Assembly (NCBI GenBank): GCA_002415785.1
Contig: DIAJ01000026.1
Coordinates: 11,333 to 75,332 of the forward strand
Reading direction: 5' to 3'
Source of the DNA: Flavobacteriales bacterium UBA5081
Lineage (GTDB): Bacteria > Bacteroidota > Bacteroidia > Flavobacteriales_E > Vicingaceae
DNA length: 64,000 nt
Below the pieces are notes generated by a model. It was given only the letters and a program-made list of their open reading frames with translations, had not been told where the DNA came from and did not search any database. Position 1 is the stretch's first letter, and every line of letters begins with the position of its first letter. The translations under genes were made by a program, and so were the position numbers. This document shows, one piece after another, positions 26,738-34,961 of this stretch.

Positions 26738-27074
26738 TCAAATATTTCCAAGCAATTTAGGATTGCTTATCGTTGGAAAAAAATCCACTACCAAAACTTT
26801 CAATTTATCTTCATTAATTCGACAAATTATTTTCAATTCAAATAAGCGAGACTCTCTATGGAGAATGTATCTATAATCAGGCTTCACTTGTTCTTCTATT
26901 TGTCCTCATTTTAGGAAACTTCTCTAACTCACTTACTGTTTCAAGAATTGAGTTAAATACCTGCTGTGCTCTCGTTTCACTAAAATTCTCAACAACATAA
27001 TGGTAGAATATTTCCTTAAGTTTTGTTTGAGCATTTAAAGATATGACTACTTCGTATACTGCTCTTTGATCCAT
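26738..27074 (-). pseudogene. RelE/ParE-type toxin, frameshifted
   Basis: The frame from 27074 encodes a ParE-like N-terminus (VVISLNAQTKLKEIFYHYV, then ELEKFPKM) and stops early at 26877. Removing one base near 26906 (ATGAGGACA to ATGGGACA on the coding strand) restores an open frame to 26738. That frame gives the missing ParE C-terminus, including YRYILHRESRLFELKIICRI and VVDFFPTISNPKLL. The repaired protein has about 111 residues, the normal family length. The gene overlaps the antitoxin by 28 bp. The toxin is presumably inactive. Confidence 0.85.
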
Positions 27075-27268
27075 TGAGTCATATTCTCATTAAAATCTGC
27101 TAATACAATAACTTTTCCACTATCGATATCACTTTCTGAAACAGAAACACTTTCTTCAATTGCGGTTTTTTCAAGTAATTCTTCTATCTCTCGTAAAGTA
27201 GCTTCATTATTTAGCTCAAAAAGTTGCTTAAGAACTCTTTGCTTTCTGTCAATTAAACTCATAATCAT
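27047..27268 (-). CDS. antitoxin of TA module 2
   Basis: The 73-residue helical protein (LIDRKQRVLKQLFELNNE, then LREIEELLEKTAIEES) ends in DFNENMTQWIKEQYTK, a tail of the type that wraps ParE toxins. It overlaps the frameshifted toxin gene downstream. A start at 27262 (MSLIDRK) is also possible. The minus strand upstream reads TTACATTTA, a weak -7 box. The gene is intact even though its partner is broken. Confidence 0.75.
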   Translation of the reverse strand: MIMSLIDRKQRVLKQLFELNNEATLREIEELLEKTAIEESVSVSESDIDSGKVIVLADFNENMTQWIKEQYTK

Positions 27269-27380
27269 TATAAATGTAAGACTAAATTAAGAAAATATAT
27301 CTAAGCCAAGACTCCAGTATTGATTGTCAGGAAGAAACTACCACATTAAAGCATATGGGAGCACTCAACCACCCAAGGTT

Positions 27381-27477
27381 AAAACCGTGGGTTAATGAGT
27401 TCATGGAATAAGCGAACCCACAACTTTATTCGCGGGAGCAGCAAACCCGCCAACAAATTAACCGTTTTAACGGTTTT
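27381..27477 (+). repeat. MITE-like element, copy B, beside TA module 2
   Basis: 97 bp bounded by perfect 8-bp terminal inverted repeats AAAACCGT / ACGGTTTT. Inside, GTGGGTT pairs with AACCCAC and GCGGG with CCCGC. It ends 52 bp before the TTG start of the next gene and may supply part of its promoter region. Confidence 0.75.
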
Positions 27478-27529
27478 CCACCCCCATCAAAAAGAAATTT
27501 CAATACCTTTCCAAGCTAAACAAACTACC

Positions 27530-27976
27530 TTGACAAAAAAACAAGTATTCGAACAAATCGAAACAGAACTGAAGGTCAAAATTGATGAGACTCAGCAAGA
27601 AATTTCCTCTTTGCAAAAAGAAATGAGTGAGGAGACTAAGAGCTCGGCCGGTGATAAGTTTGAGACTTCGCGCGAAATGATGAATCAAAGCATCAACCAG
27701 CTGCAAGATAATTTGCAACAGCAAAAAAAGCAGTTGCAGCAGTTAAAAGAACTGAAAAACAACAAGTCAACTGAAAAAGTTGACATGGGAAGCTTTGTGT
27801 GCACTGAAAAAGCCAATTTTTTATTTGGTCTGCCTTTTGGCAAAATCAATTCAGCTAAAGGGAATATCTTTGTGCTTTCGCTCAACTCTCCATTGGGGAG
27901 ACTCTTTTTAGATAAAAAGGTAGGCGATACCGTACAAATGAACCAAAACAATTACACCATTAAATCGATTGAGTAA
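27530..27976 (+). CDS. GreA/GreB-like protein
   Basis: An N-terminal coiled coil (~5-85, with a long Gln/Lys-rich stretch) precedes a C-terminal FKBP-like GreA/B domain (~90-148). The latter has LPFGKINSAKGNIFVLSLNS, then PLGRLFLDKKVGDTV. Gre factors bind RNA polymerase and rescue backtracked complexes, but this short Bacteroidota form is not proven to do so. A TTG start at 27530 is chosen. The longer frame beginning at 27395 runs through MITE copy B and is probably not translated. It adjoins the acyltransferase gene without a gap. Confidence 0.7.
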   Translation: MTKKQVFEQIETELKVKIDETQQEISSLQKEMSEETKSSAGDKFETSREMMNQSINQLQDNLQQQKKQLQQLKELKNNKSTEKVDMGSFVCTEKANFLFGLPFGKINSAKGNIFVLSLNSPLGRLFLDKKVGDTVQMNQNNYTIKSIE

Positions 27977-28858
27977 ATGGGATCTAGAATTCTTTATTAT
28001 CTTGTTATTTTGCCTATTTCTAAACTGCCATTTTGGATACTTTACGGCATTTCCAATTTTTTATATTTCATAATTTACAAGCTAGTTAGCTACCGAACGA
28101 AAGTAGTTCGTCAAAATTTAAAAAACTCCTTTCCTAAAAAAAGTGAGAAGGAGATAAAATCCATTGAGTCTAAATTTTACAAGCATTTATGTGATTTGAT
28201 GGTAGAAAGCATTAAAGCTTTCAGCATAAGCAAAGAAGAAGCTCAAAAGCGAATGAAAGACCGAAATATTGATTTAGTCAATCAATATAAAAAGTCAGGA
28301 AAGCATGTAGTTATGGTTGGAGGACATTACGGTAACTGGGAGTTATTTGCGATTACAATTGGACAAGCTTTAGAGTATAAATCAATTGCACTTTACACGC
28401 CTTTAAAGGACAAGTTCATGAATGACAAAATCACGAAAAGTCGTTCTAAATACGGCTTACAAATGCTTTCTATTCAGGCGATAAAAAAGAAACTAAATGA
28501 CCTGAGTGATGACTTATATACCATTATATTCGGTGCTGACCAGTCGCCACGAAAGTCACAAAAGGCCTATTGGATGAAATTTCTTAACCAAGAAACCGGC
28601 GTGCAATTTGGCACTGAAAAATTTGCAAAAGAATTTAAGGCTGTGGTTATTTTCGCCAATATCTACAAAGTAAAGAGAGGACATTACGAAGTTCAATATG
28701 ATTTAATTTGCGAAGATGCTACCCAAACGGACTATGGTTATATCACCGAGACGCATACGCGAATGTTAGAAGATGTAATTAATAAACAACCGGAATATTG
28801 GCTTTGGAGCCACAAACGCTGGAAACATCAAAGACCGGCTGATGCGGAATTGCATTAA
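27977..28858 (+). CDS. LpxL/HtrB-type lipid A or lysophospholipid acyltransferase
   Basis: The ATG follows the previous stop codon directly. A membrane-anchoring N-terminus (~1-35) precedes the acyltransferase motif GGHYGNWE with His117 and Glu122 (HX4E), then GADQSPRK and a C-terminal WLWSHKRWKH. The family adds secondary acyl chains to lipid A or acylates related glycolipids and ornithine lipids at the inner membrane. The exact acceptor is not clear in Bacteroidota. The 3' end overlaps hemH by 4 bp, tail to tail. Confidence 0.85.
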   Translation: MGSRILYYLVILPISKLPFWILYGISNFLYFIIYKLVSYRTKVVRQNLKNSFPKKSEKEIKSIESKFYKHLCDLMVESIKAFSISKEEAQKRMKDRNIDLVNQYKKSGKHVVMVGGHYGNWELFAITIGQALEYKSIALYTPLKDKFMNDKITKSRSKYGLQMLSIQAIKKKLNDLSDDLYTIIFGADQSPRKSQKAYWMKFLNQETGVQFGTEKFAKEFKAVVIFANIYKVKRGHYEVQYDLICEDATQTDYGYITETHTRMLEDVINKQPEYWLWSHKRWKHQRPADAELH

Positions 28859-29868
28859 GCCCGCTCCTTCACCATATCTTCCAAGGCCTCAATCCAAAGC
28901 GGATGGTCGTTCAAACTTTCCACCAATTGCACCTCTTCACCTCCGTGTTCTTCAAAAATTTCTTGGTATTCAATGCCAATCTCAACGGTTGTTTCCAAAC
29001 AGTCTGCTACAAAGGCAGGACTAAAAGCCAAGAGTTTTTTGTCGCCTTTTTTAGCGCGCTCTTCCACCACTTTGTCGGAAAAAGGCTCCAGCCATTTATC
29101 GTTTAAACGCGACTGAAAAGCAACGGTGTATTTTTCTTCAGGGATACCTAGTTTTTCAGCTAACAATCGTGTTGTTGCAAAGCAAGTCGCTTTATAGCAG
29201 TATTTATTATCCTCGGTAATTTCATGTTCGCAATTGTGGTCTGCGCAAGGTTTTCCATCTTCGTATACCTTATCCACATGTCGCTCAGGCAAACCGTGGT
29301 AACTAAAAAGAACATGATCGTATTCTTCAACATTATATTGCTTTCCACGAGCTACAAAAGCGTCGATAAACTTCGGATGATCCCAAAACTGGCTGATCAT
29401 AGAAATTTCGGGTATCACCCACCACTTACTAATAATTTTCATGGCTTTTTCCATGGCAGATCCGCTACTTGCTGAAGCATAATGTGGAAACAAAGGAACG
29501 ATGATAATTTTCTGATAATTCTGCATGCGCATTTCTGCCAACACCTTCTCCATGCTTGGGTTCTGATAGCGCATCGCTAAATGAACGGCATATTTATCAC
29601 CCAATTTAGCCTGCAATTTTTCTTTAACGCTTTCTCCATAAATAATTAATGGAGAACCCTTTTCAGTCCATAATTCTTTATAAATCTTAGTCGAACCAGG
29701 AGCACGAAAAGGAACAATAATTAAATTGACCAACAACTTGCGAAACAACCAGGGAATATCAATTACTCTAGGGTCATTCAAAAACTCAAATAAATATCTT
29801 CTTACCGGACCAATTTTCGCATCATCCGGTGTTCCTAAGTTGATTAAAAGTACTCCTGTCTTTGCCAT
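28855..29868 (-). CDS. hemH: ferrochelatase
   Basis: It inserts Fe2+ into protoporphyrin IX to make heme. Seen are LLINLGTPD at the N-terminus, PLFPHYASASSGSA, and SYHGLPERH with the metal-site His at ~residue 190, followed by a Cys-containing segment (ADHNCEHE, YCYKATCF). FSPAFVADCLETTVEI lies near the C-terminus. Length 337 is normal. No other heme genes are adjacent. Confidence 0.93.
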   Translation of the reverse strand: MAKTGVLLINLGTPDDAKIGPVRRYLFEFLNDPRVIDIPWLFRKLLVNLIIVPFRAPGSTKIYKELWTEKGSPLIIYGESVKEKLQAKLGDKYAVHLAMRYQNPSMEKVLAEMRMQNYQKIIIVPLFPHYASASSGSAMEKAMKIISKWWVIPEISMISQFWDHPKFIDAFVARGKQYNVEEYDHVLFSYHGLPERHVDKVYEDGKPCADHNCEHEITEDNKYCYKATCFATTRLLAEKLGIPEEKYTVAFQSRLNDKWLEPFSDKVVEERAKKGDKKLLAFSPAFVADCLETTVEIGIEYQEIFEEHGGEEVQLVESLNDHPLWIEALEDMVKERA

Positions 29869-29881
29869 AATATCTAAAATA

Positions 29882-29914
29882 AAAACAGCAAATAGACGTG
29901 CTATTTGCTGTTTT
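29882..29914 (-). terminator. terminator of lpdA
   Basis: AAAACAGCAAATAG and CTATTTGCTGTTTT form a 14-bp perfect stem with a 5-base loop, between the lpdA stop and the hemH start. Confidence 0.8.
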
Positions 29915-29937
29915 GTTCAATCAAAATTCAATAATTA

Positions 29938-31335
29938 TTAAATGTGAATTGCTCTTTTTCCCGTAGCATCCAAAGTAGCTTCTCTAAATGCTTCTGTAAA
30001 TGTTGGGTGAGCGTGACTCATCCGAGAAATATCTTCTGCAGTAGCTCTGTACTCCATAGCCACAACGGCTTCAGCAATCATATCAGCCGCACGAGGTCCG
30101 CACATGTGTACGCCCAATATTTCATCGGTTTCTTTATCGGCCAACACTTTAATTAAACCATCGGTATCCATACTTGCACGAGCTCTACCACTAGCTTTAA
30201 AAGGGAATGAACCCACCTTGTAGTTTACTTTAGCTTCTTTTAGTTCCTCTTCGGTTTTGCCTACACTTGCCACTTCAGGCCATGTGTAAACAACACCCGG
30301 AATTAGGTTATAGTCAACATGTGGATGCTCTCCATTAATCACCTCAGCAACAAAAGTCCCTTCTTCTTCGGCTTTGTGCGCCAACATGGCACCGCGAACT
30401 ACATCGCCAATGGCATAAATATGGCTCACATTGGTTTGCAGTTTTTCGTTTACCTCAACACGTCCTTTGTCGTCTACTTTTACGCCGGCTTTATCTAAGC
30501 CTAAATTATCTGTATAAGGTCTTCTTCCTACAGAAACCAAACAATAATCAGCATCAAAACTCACTTCTTTGCCTTTTTTATCGTCGGCCTTAACCGTAAC
30601 TTTATTTTTATTGCGCTTTACTTCCTTCACCTTATGACTTAAGTGGAAGTTCATCCCAAGTTTCTTTAACGACTTTTGCAACTCCTTACCCATGGTTGAA
30701 TCCATTGTTGGAATAATGCGATCCATGTACTCAATTACATCTACTTGAGTTCCCAATCTTGCATAAACAGAGCCTAGTTCAAGCCCGATTACACCACCGC
30801 CAATTACAATCATTTTCTTAGGTACATTGTCTAGCTCCAATGCTTCAGTAGAAGTTATAATTCGCTCCTTATCAATTTCAATAAAAGGCAATGAAGCCGG
30901 CTTAGAACCTGTTGCAATTACAATGTTCTTCGCTTCAATTTTCTCCTCTTTTTTGCCTGAAATTTTTATGGTGTTTTTATCTTCAAAAGAACCCATTCCG
31001 TGATATACGTCGATCTTGTTTTTCTTCATCAAAAAATCAATACCACCTACTGTTTGCTCTACAACTCCACGTTTGCGTTCCACCATTTGCTTGAAATTCA
31101 CTTTCAAGTCTTTGAGCTCTATGCCATGTTCTTTAAAATCTTTTTCTGCTTGATGATAGTGCTCCGAAGAATCCAACAGTGCTTTGGATGGAATACAACC
31201 TACATTTAAACAAGTACCGCCTAAGCTGTCGTACTTTTCGATTAGTGCGGTTTTCATTCCCAATTGAGCGCAACGAATAGCGCCAACATATCCTCCGGGT
31301 CCCGAGCCGATAATGGCTACGTCATATTTTTCCAT
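29938..31335 (-). CDS. lpdA: dihydrolipoyl dehydrogenase
   Basis: E3 component of pyruvate and 2-oxoglutarate dehydrogenase and glycine cleavage; it reoxidises dihydrolipoamide using FAD and NAD+. FAD-binding IIGSGPGGYVGA starts at residue 8. The redox disulfide is C42-LNVG-C47. NAD-binding VIGGGVIGLELGSVYARLG lies mid-protein, and HAHPTFTEAFREA carries the catalytic His-Glu at the C-terminus. It is transcribed alone, with a -7 box and a strong terminator. Confidence 0.95.
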   Translation of the reverse strand: MEKYDVAIIGSGPGGYVGAIRCAQLGMKTALIEKYDSLGGTCLNVGCIPSKALLDSSEHYHQAEKDFKEHGIELKDLKVNFKQMVERKRGVVEQTVGGIDFLMKKNKIDVYHGMGSFEDKNTIKISGKKEEKIEAKNIVIATGSKPASLPFIEIDKERIITSTEALELDNVPKKMIVIGGGVIGLELGSVYARLGTQVDVIEYMDRIIPTMDSTMGKELQKSLKKLGMNFHLSHKVKEVKRNKNKVTVKADDKKGKEVSFDADYCLVSVGRRPYTDNLGLDKAGVKVDDKGRVEVNEKLQTNVSHIYAIGDVVRGAMLAHKAEEEGTFVAEVINGEHPHVDYNLIPGVVYTWPEVASVGKTEEELKEAKVNYKVGSFPFKASGRARASMDTDGLIKVLADKETDEILGVHMCGPRAADMIAEAVVAMEYRATAEDISRMSHAHPTFTEAFREATLDATGKRAIHI

Positions 31336-31367
31336 AGTTCTATTTTAATGAGCAATTTTATGGTTGG

Positions 31368-31375
31368 CAAATTTA
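31368..31375 (-). promoter_or_regulatory. -7 box of lpdA
   Basis: The minus strand reads TAAATTTG, matching TAnnTTTG, 33 bp upstream of the start. Confidence 0.45.
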
Positions 31376-31406
31376 CTTAAAGTTCAATTGTCATTTAGAA
31401 AGATCT

Positions 31407-32543
31407 TTAATTATCCTCATAGGATTGTCCCAAAGAAGAAAGAATTGTCCACCAGTCTGCTTTTCCGCTGTTTTTCCCCAAACGAACAATAATCACATTT
31501 GAGTTAGGATTGACATAAATATACTGACCTAAAATTCCCTGTGCCATAAAGTCGCCGGTTTTAGAAGGCAGCCACCACTGATATTGATAAAACCAGGCGC
31601 TACCTTTGGATGTATCTAATTTTGTAGAGCGCTCCACCCATTCTTCAGAAATAATTTGTTCATTATTCCATTTTCCTCTGTTTAAATACAATCTGCCAAT
31701 TTTAGCATAATCTCTTGCCCGGGCATTTATGCAGCAAAAAGTTTTCTCTAAACCTTCCTTCTTTTTGTCAATACTCCAGGTCGCTGAATATTCCATTTGC
31801 AAAGGCTTCCAAAGCTTTTCCTCCAAATAATTACTAACCGTTTGATCTTTTAGAGCCCGTTCTAATACCAAACCTAAAATTTGCGTATTACCGCTCAAGT
31901 ATTCAAAGTCCTTACCGGCATCAGCTTTTAACTTCATTTTAGCCAGCTGTTTTCTTAAGTTTCTACCATAGTAGAATGAGGCGACGTCTCCAAAAGGATT
32001 AGAATAGCCTTCATTGTAATCTAAGCCTGAAGTCATTTGCAAAAGATGCTCTATATTCACTTGATCGAAACCGTTTTCCTTTAGTTCGGGGATGTAATTC
32101 GTAACAGGCTCATCAACTGATTGAATCAAACCATCGTCAATGGCACAACCAATCAATATAGAAGTCACCGATTTAGCCATTGAAAAAGAGGGAACAATCG
32201 AGGAAGCCTGATAACCGTCAAAATAATTTTCATAGTGAATGCTATCATCTTTAATAATCAGAAAAGCGACTGTATTATTCTCTTCCAAAAAAGTTTTAAA
32301 GGCAATTTTCTCCCCTTTTATTGTCAAATCCTTAGGAACTTTTTCATCTTTAGCATAAGGAAAAACAAAGGTGTTTTCAGAAATCTCTATTTCTCGTTTA
32401 GGAAATTTCTTATGGTCGTTGATATCGGCAAAGTTGAATATAAAAAAGCGGGCAACTTTGCAACTGGAGAGGGAGAGTAGAAATACAAGTGCAAAAAAAA
32501 CATACACTTTTATTGAAAGCTTAAAACAAGTCATAGCATTCAA
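31407..32543 (-). CDS. serine hydrolase lipoprotein (beta-lactamase/esterase fold)
   Basis: The lipobox ends at Cys28 (LSLSSC), so the enzyme is probably tethered to a membrane. The catalytic SMAK tetrad is at residues 121-124, and FEYLSGNTQILG supplies the Tyr/Asn motif. The family covers class C beta-lactamase-like esterases, amidases and peptidases. Substrate is unknown and antibiotic resistance should not be assumed. The start could also be the ATG three codons further in. Confidence 0.85.
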   Translation of the reverse strand: MNAMTCFKLSIKVYVFFALVFLLSLSSCKVARFFIFNFADINDHKKFPKREIEISENTFVFPYAKDEKVPKDLTIKGEKIAFKTFLEENNTVAFLIIKDDSIHYENYFDGYQASSIVPSFSMAKSVTSILIGCAIDDGLIQSVDEPVTNYIPELKENGFDQVNIEHLLQMTSGLDYNEGYSNPFGDVASFYYGRNLRKQLAKMKLKADAGKDFEYLSGNTQILGLVLERALKDQTVSNYLEEKLWKPLQMEYSATWSIDKKKEGLEKTFCCINARARDYAKIGRLYLNRGKWNNEQIISEEWVERSTKLDTSKGSAWFYQYQWWLPSKTGDFMAQGILGQYIYVNPNSNVIIVRLGKNSGKADWWTILSSLGQSYEDN

Positions 32544-32607
32544 ATATAAATATTTAAAGCAATCAAAATTATTTGAGAGAAAATCTTAATTTTAAACTAT
32601 TCTAGCT

Positions 32608-32637
32608 ATAGAAAATAGTCGCGAAATTATTTTCTAT
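32608..32637. promoter_or_regulatory. inverted repeat, likely operator of TA module 3
   Basis: ATAGAAAATA (32608-32617) and TATTTTCTAT (32628-32637) form a perfect 10-bp inverted repeat, 22 bp before the antitoxin ATG. TA operons are commonly autorepressed at such palindromes. Confidence 0.5.
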
Positions 32638-32659
32638 GCTATTAATTTGACTTTAAGTT

Positions 32660-32887
32660 ATGAATAGAGAAAAACTAATAACCCAAACGCTTGATAGCTT
32701 ATCCAAACTACCTAATCAAAAGATTAAAGAAGTTGCTGATTTTGCTGATTTTCTATTGAGTAGAATTGATGATCAAATAACGGTTGAGGGAATACAAAAA
32801 TTGGCAAGTGAGTCAAAAACATTTGATTTTCTGGACGCTGAAGAAGACATCTATACCGTTGAGGACTTAAAAGAAAGATACAAGTGA
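32660..32887 (+). CDS. DUF2281-type antitoxin of TA module 3
   Basis: The 75-residue protein has LPNQKIKEVADFADFLLSRI, then KLASESKTFDFLDAEEDIYTVEDLKERYK. This pattern is typical of small antitoxins encoded before PemK/MazF-like toxins in Bacteroidota. Its TGA overlaps the GTG start of the toxin by 4 bp (GTGA), so translation is coupled. It is intact. Confidence 0.8.
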   Translation: MNREKLITQTLDSLSKLPNQKIKEVADFADFLLSRIDDQITVEGIQKLASESKTFDFLDAEEDIYTVEDLKERYK

Positions 32888-33200
32888 AAAAAGGAGATAT
32901 CGTTCTTATCCCATTTCCATTCACTGATCTATCCGGATTAAAAAATAGCCTGCTCTTATTCTTATTGAAGGACTAAACGATATAACAGTTTCATTTATAA
33001 CTAGCCAAATAAAGTGGAAAGAAGAGTTTGATGTAAAGGTTAATCCATCTCCTGAAAATGGTCTCAAAAGAACTTCCTTAATTAGGTTAAGCAAATTATC
33101 AACGATTGATAAAGAGTTCGTAATTGGGAAGCTAGGTAAACTATCCAATGACAAAATAAATGAAATCAATAGCTCTCTTATAAAAGCTTTTAAACTATAA
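32884..33200 (+). pseudogene. PemK/MazF-family toxin, frameshifted
   Basis: It starts at GTG 32884 with VKKGDIVLIPFPFTDLSGLKN, the MazF/PemK N-terminus. Near 32947-32950 one base is missing. Adding a base there (AAT AGN CCT GCT) restores the conserved N-R-P-A-L-I-L-I and a frame open to 33200 through FITSQIKWKEEFDV and TSLIRLSKLSTIDK. As it stands the frame ends at a TAA near 32976. The family cleaves mRNA, and this copy should be inactive unless the shift is bypassed. Confidence 0.85.
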
Positions 33201-33279
33201 AGCTAGATTATAATCAATAATTTTTCATTTAACTTCTGAAGTTCTCCACGAATCTTCCTAAGGCAGACAGGTGCTCCAA
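33201..33279. other. spacer with a partial copy of the TA-flank repeat
   Basis: GAATCTTCCTAAGGCAGACA at 33250-33269 matches the centre of the 84-bp repeats around TA module 1. The rest is AT-rich and without further signals. Confidence 0.5.
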
Positions 33280-34902
33280 TCACTTCCTCCCCACTTTCAA
33301 GCGCTGCTCGGTTTTGTTCAGTGTTTTCACAATGGTTAATAAAACCAATAAAACAGCCACAAAAGCTGCTATGCGACCGATATAATCTCCGTATTTAATA
33401 TAAAAAGTGATCTCATCGTTCAGTTGAACTTTGCCTTTAAGGGCAGTAGGCACCCACCATTCGGTGCGTTCTACAATTTCGCCGCGGGAGTTTATAATGG
33501 CGGAAATTCCGGTGTTTGCCGAGCGAACAATGTTTCTTCTTCCTTCAATAGCTCTTAAACGAGCATAAGCTAAATGCTGTTTATAGCCCGGCGAATTGTC
33601 CCACCAACCGTCGTTGGTAATGATGGCGTAAAGCTCAGCTCCGTCTTTGGCGTATTTATTTACGTATTCTCCATAAACTGATTCATAACAAATGATTGGC
33701 GCTACTCCACTAGTTTTATTTTCATTGAAAAAGACTGTGGGGTGTTCTTGAGATCCATAACCGCCGGCTGCTCCTCCTAAATTGATAGAGAGCTTTTTCA
33801 TGAGCGGAATGTATTTGATAAATGGCACTTTTTCAACGCCTAAAACCAGTTTCGACTTTCGATGAAAAGGAATCATTTCTGTACTGTCCAATTGCATGGC
33901 AGTATTGTAATTATCGTAATAACCAATATCTCTTAATTTTCTTGCTGTTGGAGGCAGCTCTTCATCTTTTAAGAACAAACGTGAGGTAGACAATCCTACA
34001 ACCACCCTCATTTGCGGATAATCATCAATGATTTTTCTGAGCTCTTCAGTACCGTACAAAAACTCCACTTCGTGCTCCCAATAAGCTTGCGGAAAAGCAG
34101 TTTCAGGTAAAACCAATAAATCCGTTTTTTCATCGACTTTTTCACGAGCTAATTCCACCATCAAGTCAATTTGATCCGACTCTGCCATGCCGCTAAACTT
34201 ATCTTTGTAAGGATCAATGTTGGGCTGAACAATGACCACTTCCATTTCCCCTTTTGAATCTTGTGTGTAATTCTTATAAACCGATTTTGACCAAAGCATT
34301 GGAACAAATACAAAAGCTAACATAAAAAGCGTCATGAAAGCAGATTTCACCCAATTTTTGCGATAGGCTCCTAATTGAAAGAAGATTAAGTTAGCGATTA
34401 AAATCCAAAGTGTACCCCCTAAAACTCCTGTGTATTCATACCACTGAACACTTTCAGGTGAATTCGAAAAAACATTTCCCAAAGTCAACCAAGGCCAAGA
34501 TAAATCCCAATTTAAATGCAAGTATTCGAAGGCAATCCAATAAATAACTAATGAAATGTAGCCTTCTTTTCTTCCCACTTTTTGCTTGGTAATGTGAAAC
34601 AACCAAAACACCACCGCCATAAAAAGAGAGTTGAACACAATAGCCGCAACCGCCCCCCAGGCAGAAGCATAATAAATCCACCAGGTGGTAATTAAATTAA
34701 AAATCAGGAAGCTTAAATAAGAAAAACCAAAGACTGCTTTTCCCGCTTTTTTATGTTCTTTAGATAATTTACCTTCAAGCTTTAAAAGTGGCGATAAGCC
34801 TAAAAAAATTAAGGCAGTACTTTCAAAAAAAGTTTCCGGCCAAGAAATAGCCAAAACAACACCGCTAGCAATCGCAAGTAACCAAGATTTAATATTTTCC
34901 AT
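33280..34902 (-). CDS. lnt: apolipoprotein N-acyltransferase
   Basis: It adds the third acyl chain to the N-terminal Cys of lipoproteins at the inner membrane. Several N-terminal membrane segments (~1-200) precede a nitrilase-like domain with the Glu-Lys-Cys triad: Glu in VLPETAFP (~266), Lys in KSKLVLG (~348), Cys in ICYESVYG (~403). A last membrane segment lies at ~505-525. The window encodes many lipoproteins that would be substrates. Confidence 0.93.
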   Translation of the reverse strand: MENIKSWLLAIASGVVLAISWPETFFESTALIFLGLSPLLKLEGKLSKEHKKAGKAVFGFSYLSFLIFNLITTWWIYYASAWGAVAAIVFNSLFMAVVFWLFHITKQKVGRKEGYISLVIYWIAFEYLHLNWDLSWPWLTLGNVFSNSPESVQWYEYTGVLGGTLWILIANLIFFQLGAYRKNWVKSAFMTLFMLAFVFVPMLWSKSVYKNYTQDSKGEMEVVIVQPNIDPYKDKFSGMAESDQIDLMVELAREKVDEKTDLLVLPETAFPQAYWEHEVEFLYGTEELRKIIDDYPQMRVVVGLSTSRLFLKDEELPPTARKLRDIGYYDNYNTAMQLDSTEMIPFHRKSKLVLGVEKVPFIKYIPLMKKLSINLGGAAGGYGSQEHPTVFFNENKTSGVAPIICYESVYGEYVNKYAKDGAELYAIITNDGWWDNSPGYKQHLAYARLRAIEGRRNIVRSANTGISAIINSRGEIVERTEWWVPTALKGKVQLNDEITFYIKYGDYIGRIAAFVAVLLVLLTIVKTLNKTEQRLKVGRK

Positions 34903-34936
34903 ACAGTAAGTTCATTCGCACAAAAATATTAATAAT

Positions 34937-34944
34937 TAACTTTG
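34937..34944 (+). promoter_or_regulatory. -7 box of the endonuclease gene
   Basis: TAACTTTG matches TAnnTTTG, 18 bp upstream of the ATG. Confidence 0.5.
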
Positions 34945-34961
34945 CAGCTTAAACGTTAATT

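Noticed and set aside
26573..26845. 90-codon plus-strand frame
   Set aside because: It runs antisense through the end of the broken ParE gene and across MITE copy A.
27395..27529. Upstream extension of the GreA-like gene
   Set aside because: The added 45 codons lie mostly in MITE copy B, and the family domain begins at the TTG at 27530.
32724..33169. Minus-strand frames opposite TA module 3
   Set aside because: Antisense shadows; the plus strand carries clear antitoxin and PemK sequence.
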